A stretch of 64,000 nucleotides of DNA from Bdellovibrio sp. KM01 (GCF_013752535.1 NZ_CP058348.1:3472001-3536000); one strand, 5' to 3'; shown: positions 1 through 9,114, counted from the stretch's first letter. Numbers and translations: made by a program. Notes: generated from the letters alone by a model not told the origin.

Positions 1-2
1 CT

Positions 3-590
3 GATGCCTTCCTGACTGACTTCAAAAAACGCGGTGGCGAAATCGTAGCTGATGTTTCCTACCAAGCGGGCGATATTGATTTCAAAGCGCAATTGACTCA
101 AATCCGCTCTAAAAACCCTGAAGCACTTTATGTTCCCGGTTATTACACTGAAGTTGGTTTGATCGCACAACAAGCGCGTCAATTGGGTATCAAAGCTCCA
201 TTGATGGGTGGCGACGGCTGGGATTCTGATAAACTTCATGAAATCGGAAAAGAAGCTATCAACGGTAACTACTATTCAAATCACTACACTGTTGAATCAA
301 CAGATCCTGCTGTGACTGAATTTATCAAAAAGTTCAAAGCGAAATACAACGAAACTCCGGACGCATTGGCGGCTTTGGGTTACGATGCCGCAAAAATCTT
401 GGCTGGTGCAATTGAGCGCTCTGCAGACTTGTCAGGCAAAGCGATCCGTGATGAACTGGCTAAAACTAAAGATTTCCCGGGTGTGACGGGTAAGATCTCC
501 TTGAATGAAAACCGCGATGCTGTGAAAAGCGCTGTGGTGATTCAAGTGGACGGACCAAATCGCAAGTACATCACGACAGTGACACCATAA
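3..590 (+). CDS. livK: Branched-chain amino-acid ABC transporter, periplasmic substrate-binding protein (5' end cut off)
   Basis: The open frame runs in from the window edge, so only the C-terminal 195 residues are visible and the signal peptide and first lobe are missing. The visible part reads like the second lobe of a LivJ/LivK type I binding protein: a GDGWDSDKL segment, then ALGYDAAKILAGAIERS, then a terminal region with FPGVTGKISLNENRD and a VVIQVDG strand. Such proteins deliver leucine, isoleucine or valine (or related amides) to a LivHMGF permease. That permease follows directly, 23 bp downstream on the same strand, which supports the call. The exact ligand cannot be read from sequence. 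Confidence 0.9.
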   Translation, partial: DAFLTDFKKRGGEIVADVSYQAGDIDFKAQLTQIRSKNPEALYVPGYYTEVGLIAQQARQLGIKAPLMGGDGWDSDKLHEIGKEAINGNYYSNHYTVESTDPAVTEFIKKFKAKYNETPDALAALGYDAAKILAGAIERSADLSGKAIRDELAKTKDFPGVTGKISLNENRDAVKSAVVIQVDGPNRKYITTVTP

Positions 591-613
591 TAGGTCACTA
601 ACGAAGGACAGAC

Positions 614-1516
614 ATGCAGGATTTCGTACAACATTTGATTAATGGTATCAGCCTTGGCTCCATCTACGCATTGATCGCCCTCGGCTACACCATGGTGTAC
701 GGAATCCTGAAAATGATTAACTTTGCCCACTCGGATGTTTACATGGTGGGCGCCTTCGGAGCTTTCTATATCGCCCGCGCATTTGGAATCGAAGCAAATC
801 CTGGCGTCGGTTCTCTTGCGATCCTTCTGATTTCCTCCATGCTTGTGTGCAGTATCCTGGGTCTTTTGATTGAAAGACTGGCCTACCGCCCTCTTCGTAA
901 TGCACCAAAACTAAATATCCTGATCACAGCCATCGGTGTGAGTTTGTTTTTAGAATATGGTGGCCAAGCTTTGTTCGGAGCCAATCCCAGAGTTTTTCCT
1001 GAAGTCATGAAAGATTTTGTGATTTTCTCCTTCGGTAACGTCGAGTTGAAATCCTTCGACGTCACAGTTCTGATCGTCAGCGTTCTGGCGATGTTGGGAC
1101 TGCAATATCTGATCTATAAAACCAAACTAGGCAAAGCGATGCGCGCTGTCAGTGCCAATGCATCGGTTGCAAGTCTTTTGGGAGTGAATCCCGATAAGAT
1201 TATCGCTTTCACTTTTATCGTCGGCTCCGCACTTGCCGGTGTCGGCAGCGTTCTCGTGGGCATGAAATATCCAAAGATCGATCCTTTGATGGGAATGATG
1301 ATCGGGATGAAAGCTTTCGTTGCTGCAGTTCTTGGTGGTATCGGAAATGTTCGTGGCGCCGTTCTGGGCGCATTGATCATGGGTCTTTCAGAAGAAATGG
1401 TCGTGGCCTACTTGTCTTCGACTTACCGTGATGCTTTGGCTTTCGGTATTTTGATTGCGATTTTGATCTTTAAACCTGCCGGCTTGCTGGGCAAATACTC
1501 TGTGGAGAAAGTGTGA
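614..1516 (+). CDS. livH: Branched-chain amino-acid ABC transporter permease LivH
   Basis: This 300-residue integral membrane protein has about eight hydrophobic segments and the family opening GSIYALIALGYTMVYGILKMINFAHSD. Its C-terminal part holds the cytoplasmic coupling region (GMKAFVAAVLGGIGNVRGA). It forms the inner-membrane channel with LivM. AAGGAC lies 4 bp before the ATG. The stop codon overlaps the start region of livM, showing translational coupling within the liv operon. Confidence 0.95.
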   Translation: MQDFVQHLINGISLGSIYALIALGYTMVYGILKMINFAHSDVYMVGAFGAFYIARAFGIEANPGVGSLAILLISSMLVCSILGLLIERLAYRPLRNAPKLNILITAIGVSLFLEYGGQALFGANPRVFPEVMKDFVIFSFGNVELKSFDVTVLIVSVLAMLGLQYLIYKTKLGKAMRAVSANASVASLLGVNPDKIIAFTFIVGSALAGVGSVLVGMKYPKIDPLMGMMIGMKAFVAAVLGGIGNVRGAVLGALIMGLSEEMVVAYLSSTYRDALAFGILIAILIFKPAGLLGKYSVEKV

Positions 1517-2496
1517 TGATTCGCGCGTTCAAGAATCCTCTTTTATCTTTGCTTGGTGTTTTAGCGGTCGGTGCGATCTTCCAATTTGCATTTGATGAAT
1601 ACATTCAGTTGATGGTTTTATTCATCACCGTGAACTGCCTGATGGCGATGAGCTTGAATCTGGTAAATGGCTACACAGGTCAGTTTTCACTGGGGCATGC
1701 AGGCTTCATGGCGATCGGTGCTTACTTTACGGCTTACGCCTCCACTCATTGGAATTTTCTTCCGGCAGAGCTCCAAGGCGTGTCCTTCTTTATTTTTGCT
1801 ATCGGCAGCGGTCTTGCGGCGGCTTTGGCGGGTTTCCTGGTCGGCCTTCCTTCCTTGCGATTGAAAGGTGACTACCTGGCGATCGTGACTTTGGGTTTTG
1901 GTGAAATCATTCGTGTGTCCTTGCTGAATATGGATGTTTTGGGTGGCCCTCGTGGTTTCGCAAACATTCCTGGGTTTTCGAATTTCTATATGTCTTATTC
2001 GTTCGCTGTTTTGTGGATTTTGATCTGCTTCTTTACAATTTGGCGTGTGATGAAATCTTCCTGGGGCCGCGGCTTCCTGAGTGTTCGTGAAGATGAGATC
2101 GCTGCAGAATCTACAGGTGTTAACACCACCGGCATGAAAGTACGTGCTTTCGTTCTTTCCAGCTTTTTCGCCGGTGTGGCAGGAGCTTTATTTGCGCACT
2201 TTACGAACTTCATCAATCCTTCCTCGTTCACGTTCTTGCAAAGTGTGAATGCCGTGATCATGGTTGTTTTAGGTGGTATGGGTTCGATGACGGGTTCAAT
2301 CATCGCCGCTATTTTCGTAACATCCCTGCCTGAAGCACTTCGTCCGTTGCAAGAATGGACGGGCGTTGATTTGCGTATGGTTATTTATTCTTTGTCCCTG
2401 ATTCTTGTGATGATCCTTCGTCCTAAAGGTATCATGGGTGAACTTGAGATCACTGACTTGTGGAGAAAATATGTCCGACGTTCTGCTAGAAGCTAA
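1516..2496 (+). CDS. livM: Branched-chain amino-acid ABC transporter permease LivM
   Basis: This 326-residue polytopic membrane protein carries the LivM hallmarks NLVNGYTGQFSLGHAGFMAIGAY near the N-terminus and SVNAVIMVVLGGMGSMTGS near the C-terminus. It pairs with LivH in the permease. The ATG at 1516 shares one base with the livH stop. A GTG three bases earlier (1513) is an equally possible start, and GGAGA just upstream could serve either. The 3' end overlaps livG by 26 bp. Confidence 0.95.
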   Translation: MIRAFKNPLLSLLGVLAVGAIFQFAFDEYIQLMVLFITVNCLMAMSLNLVNGYTGQFSLGHAGFMAIGAYFTAYASTHWNFLPAELQGVSFFIFAIGSGLAAALAGFLVGLPSLRLKGDYLAIVTLGFGEIIRVSLLNMDVLGGPRGFANIPGFSNFYMSYSFAVLWILICFFTIWRVMKSSWGRGFLSVREDEIAAESTGVNTTGMKVRAFVLSSFFAGVAGALFAHFTNFINPSSFTFLQSVNAVIMVVLGGMGSMTGSIIAAIFVTSLPEALRPLQEWTGVDLRMVIYSLSLILVMILRPKGIMGELEITDLWRKYVRRSARS

Positions 2497-3247
2497 AGGT
2501 ATCACTATGCAGTTCGGCGGACTTAAAGCCGTCGATAACTTGTCCTTTCAAGTTAAAAAAGGCCAATTAGCAGGTTTGATCGGTCCCAACGGTGCCGGCA
2601 AAACTACAGCCTTCAATATGCTGACCGGTGTATACCAACCCACAAAGGGTGAAGTATGCCTGGATGGTCATTCTGTTCATGGTTTGAAACCTTGGCAAAT
2701 CTCTCAAAAAGGCATCGCACGTACTTTTCAAAATATCCGTCTTTTTAAAAATCTGACGGTATTGGAAAACGTTTTAATCGCGACTCATCAACACGTGGAA
2801 TACGGCTTGATGGATGCTCTTTTTCAAACCAAACGTTTTATCAAATCTGAAAAAGATATGACCGAAAAAGCGATGGCCTTGTTGGAAGTGTTCTCCCTTC
2901 AATCCAAAGCTCATGAAATTTCCAGCAGTCTTCCCTATGGTCAACAGCGTAAGCTTGAGATCGTTCGTGCTTTGGCTACGGATCCTAAGATTATTCTTCT
3001 GGATGAACCGGCTGCCGGCATGAATCACTCGGAAACCCATCAATTGATGGAAACAATCGCCGAGATCCGCGCGAAGTTTAATCTGACGGTTCTGTTGATT
3101 GAACATGATATGAAACTGGTAATGGGTATTTGCGAAAACATCGTGGTTCTGGATCACGGTGTGAAAATCGAAGAAGGCACCCCTAAGCACGTACAAAACT
3201 CCAAAAAAGTGATTGAAGCTTACCTGGGCGTTGAGGAAATTCACTAA
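2471..3247 (+). CDS. livG: Branched-chain amino-acid ABC transporter ATPase LivG
   Basis: This 258-residue ABC ATPase has Walker A (IGPNGAGKTTAF), the LivG-typical RTFQNIRLFKNLTVLENV Q-loop region, a degenerate signature (LPYGQQRKLEIVRAL), Walker B (IILLDEPAAGMN) and the switch histidine in LLIEHDM. I place the start at the ATG at 2471 because GGAGAAA precedes it and the protein then begins MSDVLLEAKGI, as family members do. An in-frame upstream ATG at 2438 would only add residues that overlap livM. It energises LivHM together with LivF. Confidence 0.95.
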   Translation: MSDVLLEAKGITMQFGGLKAVDNLSFQVKKGQLAGLIGPNGAGKTTAFNMLTGVYQPTKGEVCLDGHSVHGLKPWQISQKGIARTFQNIRLFKNLTVLENVLIATHQHVEYGLMDALFQTKRFIKSEKDMTEKAMALLEVFSLQSKAHEISSSLPYGQQRKLEIVRALATDPKIILLDEPAAGMNHSETHQLMETIAEIRAKFNLTVLLIEHDMKLVMGICENIVVLDHGVKIEEGTPKHVQNSKKVIEAYLGVEEIH

Positions 3248-3960
3248 TGAGCACTCCGATTATCTCTGCAGAAAACCTGAATGTTTATTACGGATCTATT
3301 CAAGCTTTGAAAGGCATCACCTTTCATGTGAACAAAGGCGAGATAGTAAGTCTTATCGGCGCAAACGGGGCTGGTAAAACGACGACCTTGCGTGCTTTGT
3401 CGGGCTTGGTTCCCGCTCAAGGTAAAATCGAACTTCACGGAAAAGATCTGACGACGGTTCCAACTCACCAACGTGTGACATTGGGAATTGCCCAGTCCCC
3501 AGAAGGCCGCGGCGTTTTTCCGCAAATGAGCGTTCAAGAAAATCTGGAAATGGGCGCTTACCACCGCTCTGACAAAGCTGGAATCAAAAAAGACTATGAC
3601 ATGTGTCTGGAACTTTTTCCGCGCATCAAGGAACGTCTGTGGCAAATGGCCGGCACATTATCAGGTGGAGAGCAGCAAATGCTTGCGATCTGCCGAGCTT
3701 TGATGTGCAAACCGGAAATCCTGCTTTTGGATGAACCATCTTTGGGCTTGGCACCTTTGATCGTGAATCAGATTTTTGAAATCGTCACAAAGTTGAATCA
3801 AGATGGCATGACGATTCTTTTGGTAGAGCAAAATGCTCGCCTGGCTTTAAGAATTTCTCACCGTGCTTATGTTTTAGAAACAGGCCGCGTGGTGATGCAA
3901 GATACAGGTATCAATTTGTTGAACAACGACGAAGTTCGTAAAGCTTACCTTGGTGTTTAG
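3247..3960 (+). CDS. livF: Branched-chain amino-acid ABC transporter ATPase LivF
   Basis: This 237-residue ABC ATPase shows Walker A (IGANGAGKTTTLRALSGL), the LivF marker SPEGRGVFPQMSVQENLEMGAY, signature LSGGEQQMLAICRAL, Walker B (ILLLDEPSLGLAP) and an H-loop replaced by the LivF-like LLVEQNA. The start overlaps the livG stop as TAATG. It is the last gene of the liv operon; a strong hairpin with a T-run follows within 30 bp. Confidence 0.95.
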   Translation: MSTPIISAENLNVYYGSIQALKGITFHVNKGEIVSLIGANGAGKTTTLRALSGLVPAQGKIELHGKDLTTVPTHQRVTLGIAQSPEGRGVFPQMSVQENLEMGAYHRSDKAGIKKDYDMCLELFPRIKERLWQMAGTLSGGEQQMLAICRALMCKPEILLLDEPSLGLAPLIVNQIFEIVTKLNQDGMTILLVEQNARLALRISHRAYVLETGRVVMQDTGINLLNNDEVRKAYLGV

Positions 3961-3986
3961 TTCGTTTACATCGACAATTTAAAATA

Positions 3987-4016
3987 AAAAACCCGCCTTC
4001 ACAGCGGGTTTTTTTT
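3987..4016. terminator. Bidirectional rho-independent terminator between livF and the convergent membrane-protein gene
   Basis: The arms AAAACCCGC and GCGGGTTTT surround a short CTTCACA loop, with an A-run on the left and a T-run on the right. It can therefore end transcription of liv from the left and of the minus-strand gene ending at 4015 from the right. The right arm overlaps the last bases of that gene. Confidence 0.88.
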
Positions 4017-5406
4017 ATTTGTTCTCTTCCGCGGGCTGTTGTTCGTGGTGCCATTGCTCCAGATAATTAGTGCTGGTCTTATTCTCTGGGTACTCGTGGT
4101 ATTCTTTATAAAGCTGCAAAACCTCGCGGTGGAAGTTTGATTTATACGAGTGAACACGACTGCCCAAGGCTCCGAAGGTATCAAACATACAGAACACGAG
4201 GAACACGCTCGCAAAGATCCAACTGAAACGTTTAGCTGGCATTTTATCACGCAATTTATGGAAGGCGATAGTGATCAGCACAGTCACGATCGGGAATGCC
4301 AAAATCAAATGCCAGTGATTGAATTCCACCGGGGAAAGGCCCGTCGCAATCAACATCGCAAAGAAAAAGTAAAACGCGTAAAGATAAATCCCCTGCTCGC
4401 CACGAATCGCCGTGCGATCGTCACCGCGTCTGAACGGATGACCTTGCTTCCAGATATCGCGAAAGATGCGCCATTGAACCACAGCACTGAAAACCACACT
4501 CACCGCCGTGAAGACATATTTCATTGAATGAAACGCGCCACTCACAACTTTTTGGACAGTCATGTCTTGAATCCACAAGAAATTGATTTCACTAAAGATA
4601 TGTCGGCCGTATGAAATGGCGCCATAACGAATCCAATAAGAAATCCCTTTTAGAACCGGATACACCAAGACAAAGTTTTTTCCGATGAACGTACCGGATT
4701 CTTTACTGACAGCCACGGCCAATTCACGATGAGCCAAGTAAGCCATAAACCAAGGCAGCAAGCTTAGGCCGACTACGGCGCTCCCCGCGACAAATCCCCA
4801 CCAATTCACTTTAAGGTATCTGAAACCCCAAAGGCCCAATGATAAAATTCCCAACATCAAAACGGAAAAGTGAACCTGAACGCAAAAACCAATCGTCAGC
4901 ACGTGAAAGAACGTCATCCAGAAACTTTTCTTGTTCATGTGATAGGCGGTATAGAAATGAACTGCCGAAAATAAAAACAAGTACGCTGGATTATAAAGCT
5001 CGGTCTGTTCCACACGCCAAGGGCTTAACCAGTACAGCAAAAGAAAATCGACCAGAATCAGCGATTTGAAATTTTCTTTTAGAACACTTGCGAACAGAAG
5101 ATACGAAATCACATGGAATAAAAGAATCACCACCAATGCGGAATACGGCGAAAAGTAAATCTGCATCGGAACTGCAGACACCGCCGTCAGAAAACTCCCC
5201 GGCAAAAATCCCATTCCTGTCGTGGCATTACCAAAGTGCGACCACTGGCCTTCGTCGACAACGCGGAAAACTTTCAGCAACATCTGCACATGATCATTAT
5301 GCATCGTCAGTTTTGTAAAAAACAAAATGCTAAAGAAAAGTCCCAAAGTAAAAAGGACTACTTTGCTCACTCGTTGGCATAAAATGGTATCATTATTCTT
5401 AGGCAT
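4015..5406 (-). CDS. Polytopic membrane protein, GT-C glycosyltransferase-like, function unknown
   Basis: This 463-residue protein has roughly ten hydrophobic segments. After the first segment comes a charged loop (MHNDHVQMLLKVFRVVDEGQW), the position where GT-C (PMT/ArnT-like) lipid-linked sugar transferases carry an acidic motif. The aromatic-rich loops (YWLSPWRVEQTELYNPAY, FNHWH) also fit that fold, but I cannot name a donor or acceptor. The ATG at 5406, preceded by GAGAG, is preferred to a TTG at 5424. The gene stands alone between two near-identical terminators, so it is probably transcribed on its own. Confidence 0.6.
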   Translation of the reverse strand: MPKNNDTILCQRVSKVVLFTLGLFFSILFFTKLTMHNDHVQMLLKVFRVVDEGQWSHFGNATTGMGFLPGSFLTAVSAVPMQIYFSPYSALVVILLFHVISYLLFASVLKENFKSLILVDFLLLYWLSPWRVEQTELYNPAYLFLFSAVHFYTAYHMNKKSFWMTFFHVLTIGFCVQVHFSVLMLGILSLGLWGFRYLKVNWWGFVAGSAVVGLSLLPWFMAYLAHRELAVAVSKESGTFIGKNFVLVYPVLKGISYWIRYGAISYGRHIFSEINFLWIQDMTVQKVVSGAFHSMKYVFTAVSVVFSAVVQWRIFRDIWKQGHPFRRGDDRTAIRGEQGIYLYAFYFFFAMLIATGLSPVEFNHWHLILAFPIVTVLITIAFHKLRDKMPAKRFSWIFASVFLVFCMFDTFGALGSRVHSYKSNFHREVLQLYKEYHEYPENKTSTNYLEQWHHEQQPAEENK

Positions 5407-5430
5407 AGGGTTACTCTCGCACAAAAATAA

Positions 5431-5454
5431 AAAACCCGCATCTCTGCGGGTTTT
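5431..5454 (-). terminator. Terminator of the 7571-5495 two-component operon
   Basis: The arms AAAACCCGC and GCGGGTTTT enclose a 6-base loop (ATCTCT). Read on the minus strand the hairpin is followed by a T-rich run, right after the histidine kinase gene. The stem matches that of the terminator at 3987-4016. Confidence 0.85.
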
Positions 5455-5494
5455 GTTGACGCCATATAGACACAGAATCTATGTCGTTCGGTAT

Positions 5495-6907
5495 TTAAGC
5501 CATCTTTTGCAGAGTGATTTCCATCTCCGTTCCGCGACCGTCTTTAACCGGGCTTTTGATATTCACTTTGCCATCGTGGGCTTCCACGACCGCTTTTACA
5601 AACGTCAGCCCCAAGCCCATCCCATATTCAGAACGGCTCTTGTCACTGCGGTAAAGCTTTTGCCAGATCAGACCATGCTCTTCCGGCGCAATACCAGGCC
5701 CAGAATCCGTGACCTTTAAAATCACGCTTTCTGTTTGATTGATCGTTTCAATAATCACTTCACCACCTGGTGGAGTATATTTATGCGCATTATCCAAAAG
5801 ATTTGCGATCACTCGGCTGATCAATCGAGGATCCACCATCGCCCAATCATGGGTATCCAGCTTCTGCGTGATTTTGATGTTCTTTTCCTCGAACGCCATC
5901 TCATACAGATCCATGATTTCACGCACCAGATCACTGATGAATTTCTTTTCGATTTTAAGCTTTTTACTGCGGTTTTCGGCCTCTGTGATATCCGTCAGAA
6001 CCTGCAGGAAACTTAGAATCTTATCTGAGTTTTCAAAACAGCTTTGCAAAGCTTCGCGGTAAGACTCAAGGTCACCTTCGCTGGTCAATGCGATTTCCGC
6101 ACGTCCACGCAAACGAGTCACCGGAGTACGAATATCATGGGCCAAATGGTCAAAGGCCTCTTTAAGTCCATTCACCAGATTTTCAATTTTATCCAAGGCC
6201 TTATTGAACAGAAGCTTCAGTTCTTCCAATTCGTCATCGCTGCCACCGATCGGAACACGAGTGGAAAGTGATCCCCGCTCGATCTTTTTCATCGAGTTGA
6301 TCAAGTCACGCACCGGGCTCAGTGTGGAATTGGACAGGAACAAGCCCCCCAGGAATCCAATCAATGCCACCGGAAGCAAAGACCACCAAAAAAGCTTTTG
6401 CAGATAACGGAGCTGCTTGCCCATGCCGGCGGTGCTTTTTGCGATAATCAGCCGTTCGCCACCTTTCAAGTTACGACCCAAAACCAAAACAGCCTCGGTG
6501 GAGGAAGCTTCGGGTAAGGAGAACTCAAAGGACGTTTCGCCATGACGATTCAGCTCGTTCAGCAATAGGTCTTTATTGATATCAAAGGCTGGAGTGGGAT
6601 TGTGCGCGAACAGCAATTCGCTGCGACCGCTGTAAATTTCCACTAATAGGGAAGCATCTCGATCATAATTGCGCAGCAATTCAAAGTACTGCTTAAAGTC
6701 GGCCATGCCGTTTACTTCAATACGATTCGCAAATTCTTCGGTTTTGGATTCAAGAATAGCTCGCTCCTGGTTTTGGAGCGAGTGAGTGATCTGAAAGTAT
6801 AGAAAACTAAAGATCAGTGTCGAGCTAAGAATCAGTACCATGGAGTACGCGAGCGTAAGCTTGGTACTGATTCGGAATAGCGTGGGTTTAAGTCCCTTTA
6901 AGAACAT
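5495..6907 (-). CDS. Sensor histidine kinase with periplasmic sensor and HAMP domain
   Basis: This 470-residue inner-membrane kinase has a first membrane segment at about residues 17-39, a periplasmic domain at about 45-170, a second segment at about 173-192 and a HAMP linker from there to about 245. The phospho-acceptor histidine is H257 in AFDHLAHDIRTPVTRLRG. A HATPase domain follows, with the N box (NLLDNAHKYTPPGG), DSGPGIAPEE and GMGLGLTFVKAVVEAH. It overlaps the end of the response regulator gene by 20 bp, so the two are a cognate pair. No stimulus can be inferred. Confidence 0.93.
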   Translation of the reverse strand: MFLKGLKPTLFRISTKLTLAYSMVLILSSTLIFSFLYFQITHSLQNQERAILESKTEEFANRIEVNGMADFKQYFELLRNYDRDASLLVEIYSGRSELLFAHNPTPAFDINKDLLLNELNRHGETSFEFSLPEASSTEAVLVLGRNLKGGERLIIAKSTAGMGKQLRYLQKLFWWSLLPVALIGFLGGLFLSNSTLSPVRDLINSMKKIERGSLSTRVPIGGSDDELEELKLLFNKALDKIENLVNGLKEAFDHLAHDIRTPVTRLRGRAEIALTSEGDLESYREALQSCFENSDKILSFLQVLTDITEAENRSKKLKIEKKFISDLVREIMDLYEMAFEEKNIKITQKLDTHDWAMVDPRLISRVIANLLDNAHKYTPPGGEVIIETINQTESVILKVTDSGPGIAPEEHGLIWQKLYRSDKSRSEYGMGLGLTFVKAVVEAHDGKVNIKSPVKDGRGTEMEITLQKMA

Positions 6908-7571
6908 AACCTACACCTCTGACTGTATAAATAAGTCGTGTAGGGAAATCTTTTTCTAATTTGTTTCTTAGGCGGCATACCAATACGTCTACCACATTCG
7001 TTTGTGGATCGAAATCATAATTCCAAACTTCCTTCAGGATCGTTTGTTTACCGATGATTTTATTGGGGTTGCTCATGAAAAGATCCAAAAGAACGAACTC
7101 GCGCTCTTGAAGATCCAATTTACGACCGGCACGAACCACATCACGGTTCAGACGGTTCAGACGGTTCAATTTCAAATCCTGGAATACCAGTTGAGTCACT
7201 TCAGAAGCTTTTTGAGCACGCTTCAAAAGGTTTTTCACGCGGATTTGCAGCTCAGCCATGGCGAATGGTTTCGTAAGATAGTCATCGCCACCCATGCTGA
7301 GACCTTTCAATCGGTCATCAAGCTCGCGCAAAGCGCTTAAGATAAGAATTGGTGTGTTGATTTCCTTTTCGCGCAAAGATTTCGCGAAAGTGTAACCATC
7401 CATTTCTGGAAGCATTAAATCCAGAACGATGATGTCATAATGATTCGTCAGAGCTCTTTCGTAAGCACGTCTTCCGTTGGATTCAACTTCGACTTCACCT
7501 TCAAGCTCTCCTAAACCTTGCTTTACTATCGTTGCGATCTCGTTGTCGTCTTCAACTACTAAGCATCTCAT
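6888..7571 (-). CDS. OmpR/PhoB-family DNA-binding response regulator
   Basis: This 227-residue protein has a receiver domain (acidic pocket VVEDDNE, phospho-acceptor D51 in DIIVLDLMLPEMDGY, K101 in LTKPF) and a C-terminal winged helix with the usual VWNYDFDPQTNVVDVLVCRLRNKLE and YTVRGVGYVL segments. GAGGGG lies before the ATG. The first gene of a two-gene operon with the kinase, it is likely autoregulated. The linker carries three consecutive LNR tripeptides (residues 135-143) encoded by a 9-bp tandem repeat, which is unusual. Confidence 0.94.
   Translation of the reverse strand: MRCLVVEDDNEIATIVKQGLGELEGEVEVESNGRRAYERALTNHYDIIVLDLMLPEMDGYTFAKSLREKEINTPILILSALRELDDRLKGLSMGGDDYLTKPFAMAELQIRVKNLLKRAQKASEVTQLVFQDLKLNRLNRLNRDVVRAGRKLDLQEREFVLLDLFMSNPNKIIGKQTILKEVWNYDFDPQTNVVDVLVCRLRNKLEKDFPTRLIYTVRGVGYVLKGT
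7143..7169. repeat. 9-bp tandem repeat, three copies, inside the response regulator gene
   Basis: Three head-to-tail copies of ACGGTTCAG (the last ending AA) encode LNR-LNR-LNR on the minus strand, at the start of the DNA-binding domain. The period is a multiple of three, so copy-number change would keep the frame. Confidence 0.9.
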
Positions 7572-7775
7572 GTACTAAACCCCTCAGGACTGATGATTAA
7601 AACTTGCGCTAGTGTATATCAGGTTTGTTTCTAAACAAAAGGAGCAATTTTAATAAACATTGCTAAAAAGCCCATTATTACACACATTTAATCGCTGTTT
7701 TTGGGGCATATTGCCCAAGATTGCGGGCTTTTAAAACTTCTGTGGGGCATTTAGGGTTGACCGACTAAAAAAGAA
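7572..7775. promoter_or_regulatory. Promoter region of the response regulator operon, with an inverted repeat
   Basis: This is the 5' region of the two-component operon on the minus strand. A hairpin-forming inverted repeat, TTTGTTT-CT-AAACAAA, lies at 7624-7639 about 55-70 bp before the start codon. It may be an operator, perhaps for the regulator itself. A minus-strand -10-like hexamer occurs around 7611-7618, but I could not find a convincing -35 partner. Confidence 0.4.
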
Positions 7776-7801
7776 AACAGGCCCGGGGTCACGGGCCTGT
7801 T
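7776..7801 (-). terminator. Terminator of the flagellar operon after flgE
   Basis: The 10-bp arms AACAGGCCCG and CGGGCCTGTT have a 6-base loop. On the minus strand the hairpin is followed by TTTTCTTTTTT. It lies 30 bp beyond the flgE stop. Confidence 0.9.
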
Positions 7802-7830
7802 AGACATGGATTATTTGTTATTTAGGGGGA

Positions 7831-9114
7831 TTAACGTTTCAACTGAATCACTTCGTTAAGAAGTTCATCTGTCGTCGTGATCGTCTTCGCATTGGCTTGG
7901 AAGCCACGTTGATTTTGGATCATGTTTACGAACTCAGTTGCTAGATCCACTGTAGATCTCTCAAGAGATTTCGCGAACAACTTACCGCGACCAGCTGCGC
8001 CCGGGCCACCCACTGAAGCTGTGCCTGAATCTCTGGATTCTTTCAAACGGTTGTTACCAACTTTGAAAAGAGCTTCTGGATTTTCGAACTTAGCAAGAGC
8101 GATTTGCGCCAAGTCTTGAGCCTGACCGTTTGAGTAAACTGCCGTCAAGATACCATCGTCATTGAAGGACAAGCTGTTGATTGTACCAGCAGCCGCACCG
8201 TCTTGATGCCAAGAGATAAGGTCAGAGTTTTTACCGTACTGTTTAGTACCGTCCAAACCTTTACCACCGTCTTTGATAGCATCACCGAAGTTCATTTTGA
8301 TTTCTTGACCTTGAAGAGCGCCGCCTTTGAAGTTGAAGCTCGAAGAAGTCATTGTTTGGCTGTCAAGTTTACCGTCTACTGTAAACTCAAGTTTACCAGC
8401 TACAACTTCAGAAAGTTTACCTTCTTCGCCGCCAGTCACTTCTTTACCGTCAACCAAGCCTTTGTATTCCCATTGTCTGTCAGCCACTTTATTGAAGAAC
8501 ATGCTCAACAAGTGCTTATTACCTTGAGAATCGTACATCTCAACACCTGTAGAGTAGTGAGAAGTGGAGTATGGATCTTTGATATCAAACTTTTTAGTTG
8601 GCTCCATACGAGAATCCAAGTTCAGATCCAACTTAACTTCTTTAGTTGCTTTCGCTGGAACTAGAGCACGAGGGAATTTGATATCAGTCATTTTGTTCAG
8701 GATGTTACCTTTTTCGTCAGTACCGAAACCTTGAACTTTTTGATTGTCGTTTGTAACCAGGTAACCTTCGCGATCAAAGTGGAAAGAACCGTCACGAGTG
8801 TAAGACTCGCCATCAGAACCTTTAACTTTGAAGTAACCGTCACCAGAGATAGCAAGGTCAGTTACTTTTTCAGTCGCGTCTACGTTACCTTGAGTAAGGA
8901 TTGGATTTACGGCACCGATCTTCACACCACGGCCGATTTGGTTACCACCAAGAACACCTTTTAAGCTTTTAGAAATGATATCTTGGAATTCAGCGCGAGA
9001 CGCTTTGAAACCGACAGTGTTTGCATTCGCGATATTGTCACCGATAACGCCAAGGGCTTCGCCCTGTGCAGTCATACCAGACACACCCGTGTACAATGAA
9101 GAAAGAATACCCAT
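7831..9114 (-). CDS. flgE: Flagellar hook protein FlgE
   Basis: This 427-residue protein has the axial-protein N-terminus (SLYTGVSGMTAQGEALGVIG then DNIANANTVGFKASRAEFQD) and the C-terminal coiled-coil end (NMIQNQRGFQANAKTI then TTTDELLNEVIQL). The middle holds the flgE domain (GDGYFKVKGSDGESYTRDG). It polymerises into the hook that joins the basal body to the filament. GGAGGTCAC stands before the ATG. It is the last gene of the operon and is separated from the previous gene by 170 bp, so it may also have its own promoter. Confidence 0.96.
   Translation of the reverse strand: MGILSSLYTGVSGMTAQGEALGVIGDNIANANTVGFKASRAEFQDIISKSLKGVLGGNQIGRGVKIGAVNPILTQGNVDATEKVTDLAISGDGYFKVKGSDGESYTRDGSFHFDREGYLVTNDNQKVQGFGTDEKGNILNKMTDIKFPRALVPAKATKEVKLDLNLDSRMEPTKKFDIKDPYSTSHYSTGVEMYDSQGNKHLLSMFFNKVADRQWEYKGLVDGKEVTGGEEGKLSEVVAGKLEFTVDGKLDSQTMTSSSFNFKGGALQGQEIKMNFGDAIKDGGKGLDGTKQYGKNSDLISWHQDGAAAGTINSLSFNDDGILTAVYSNGQAQDLAQIALAKFENPEALFKVGNNRLKESRDSGTASVGGPGAAGRGKLFAKSLERSTVDLATEFVNMIQNQRGFQANAKTITTTDELLNEVIQLKR

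Noticed and set aside
5404-5424. TTG start at 5424 for the GT-C-like membrane protein
   Set aside because: The ATG at 5406 has GAGAG upstream and gives a natural basic N-terminus. The TTG lies next to the terminator of the previous operon.
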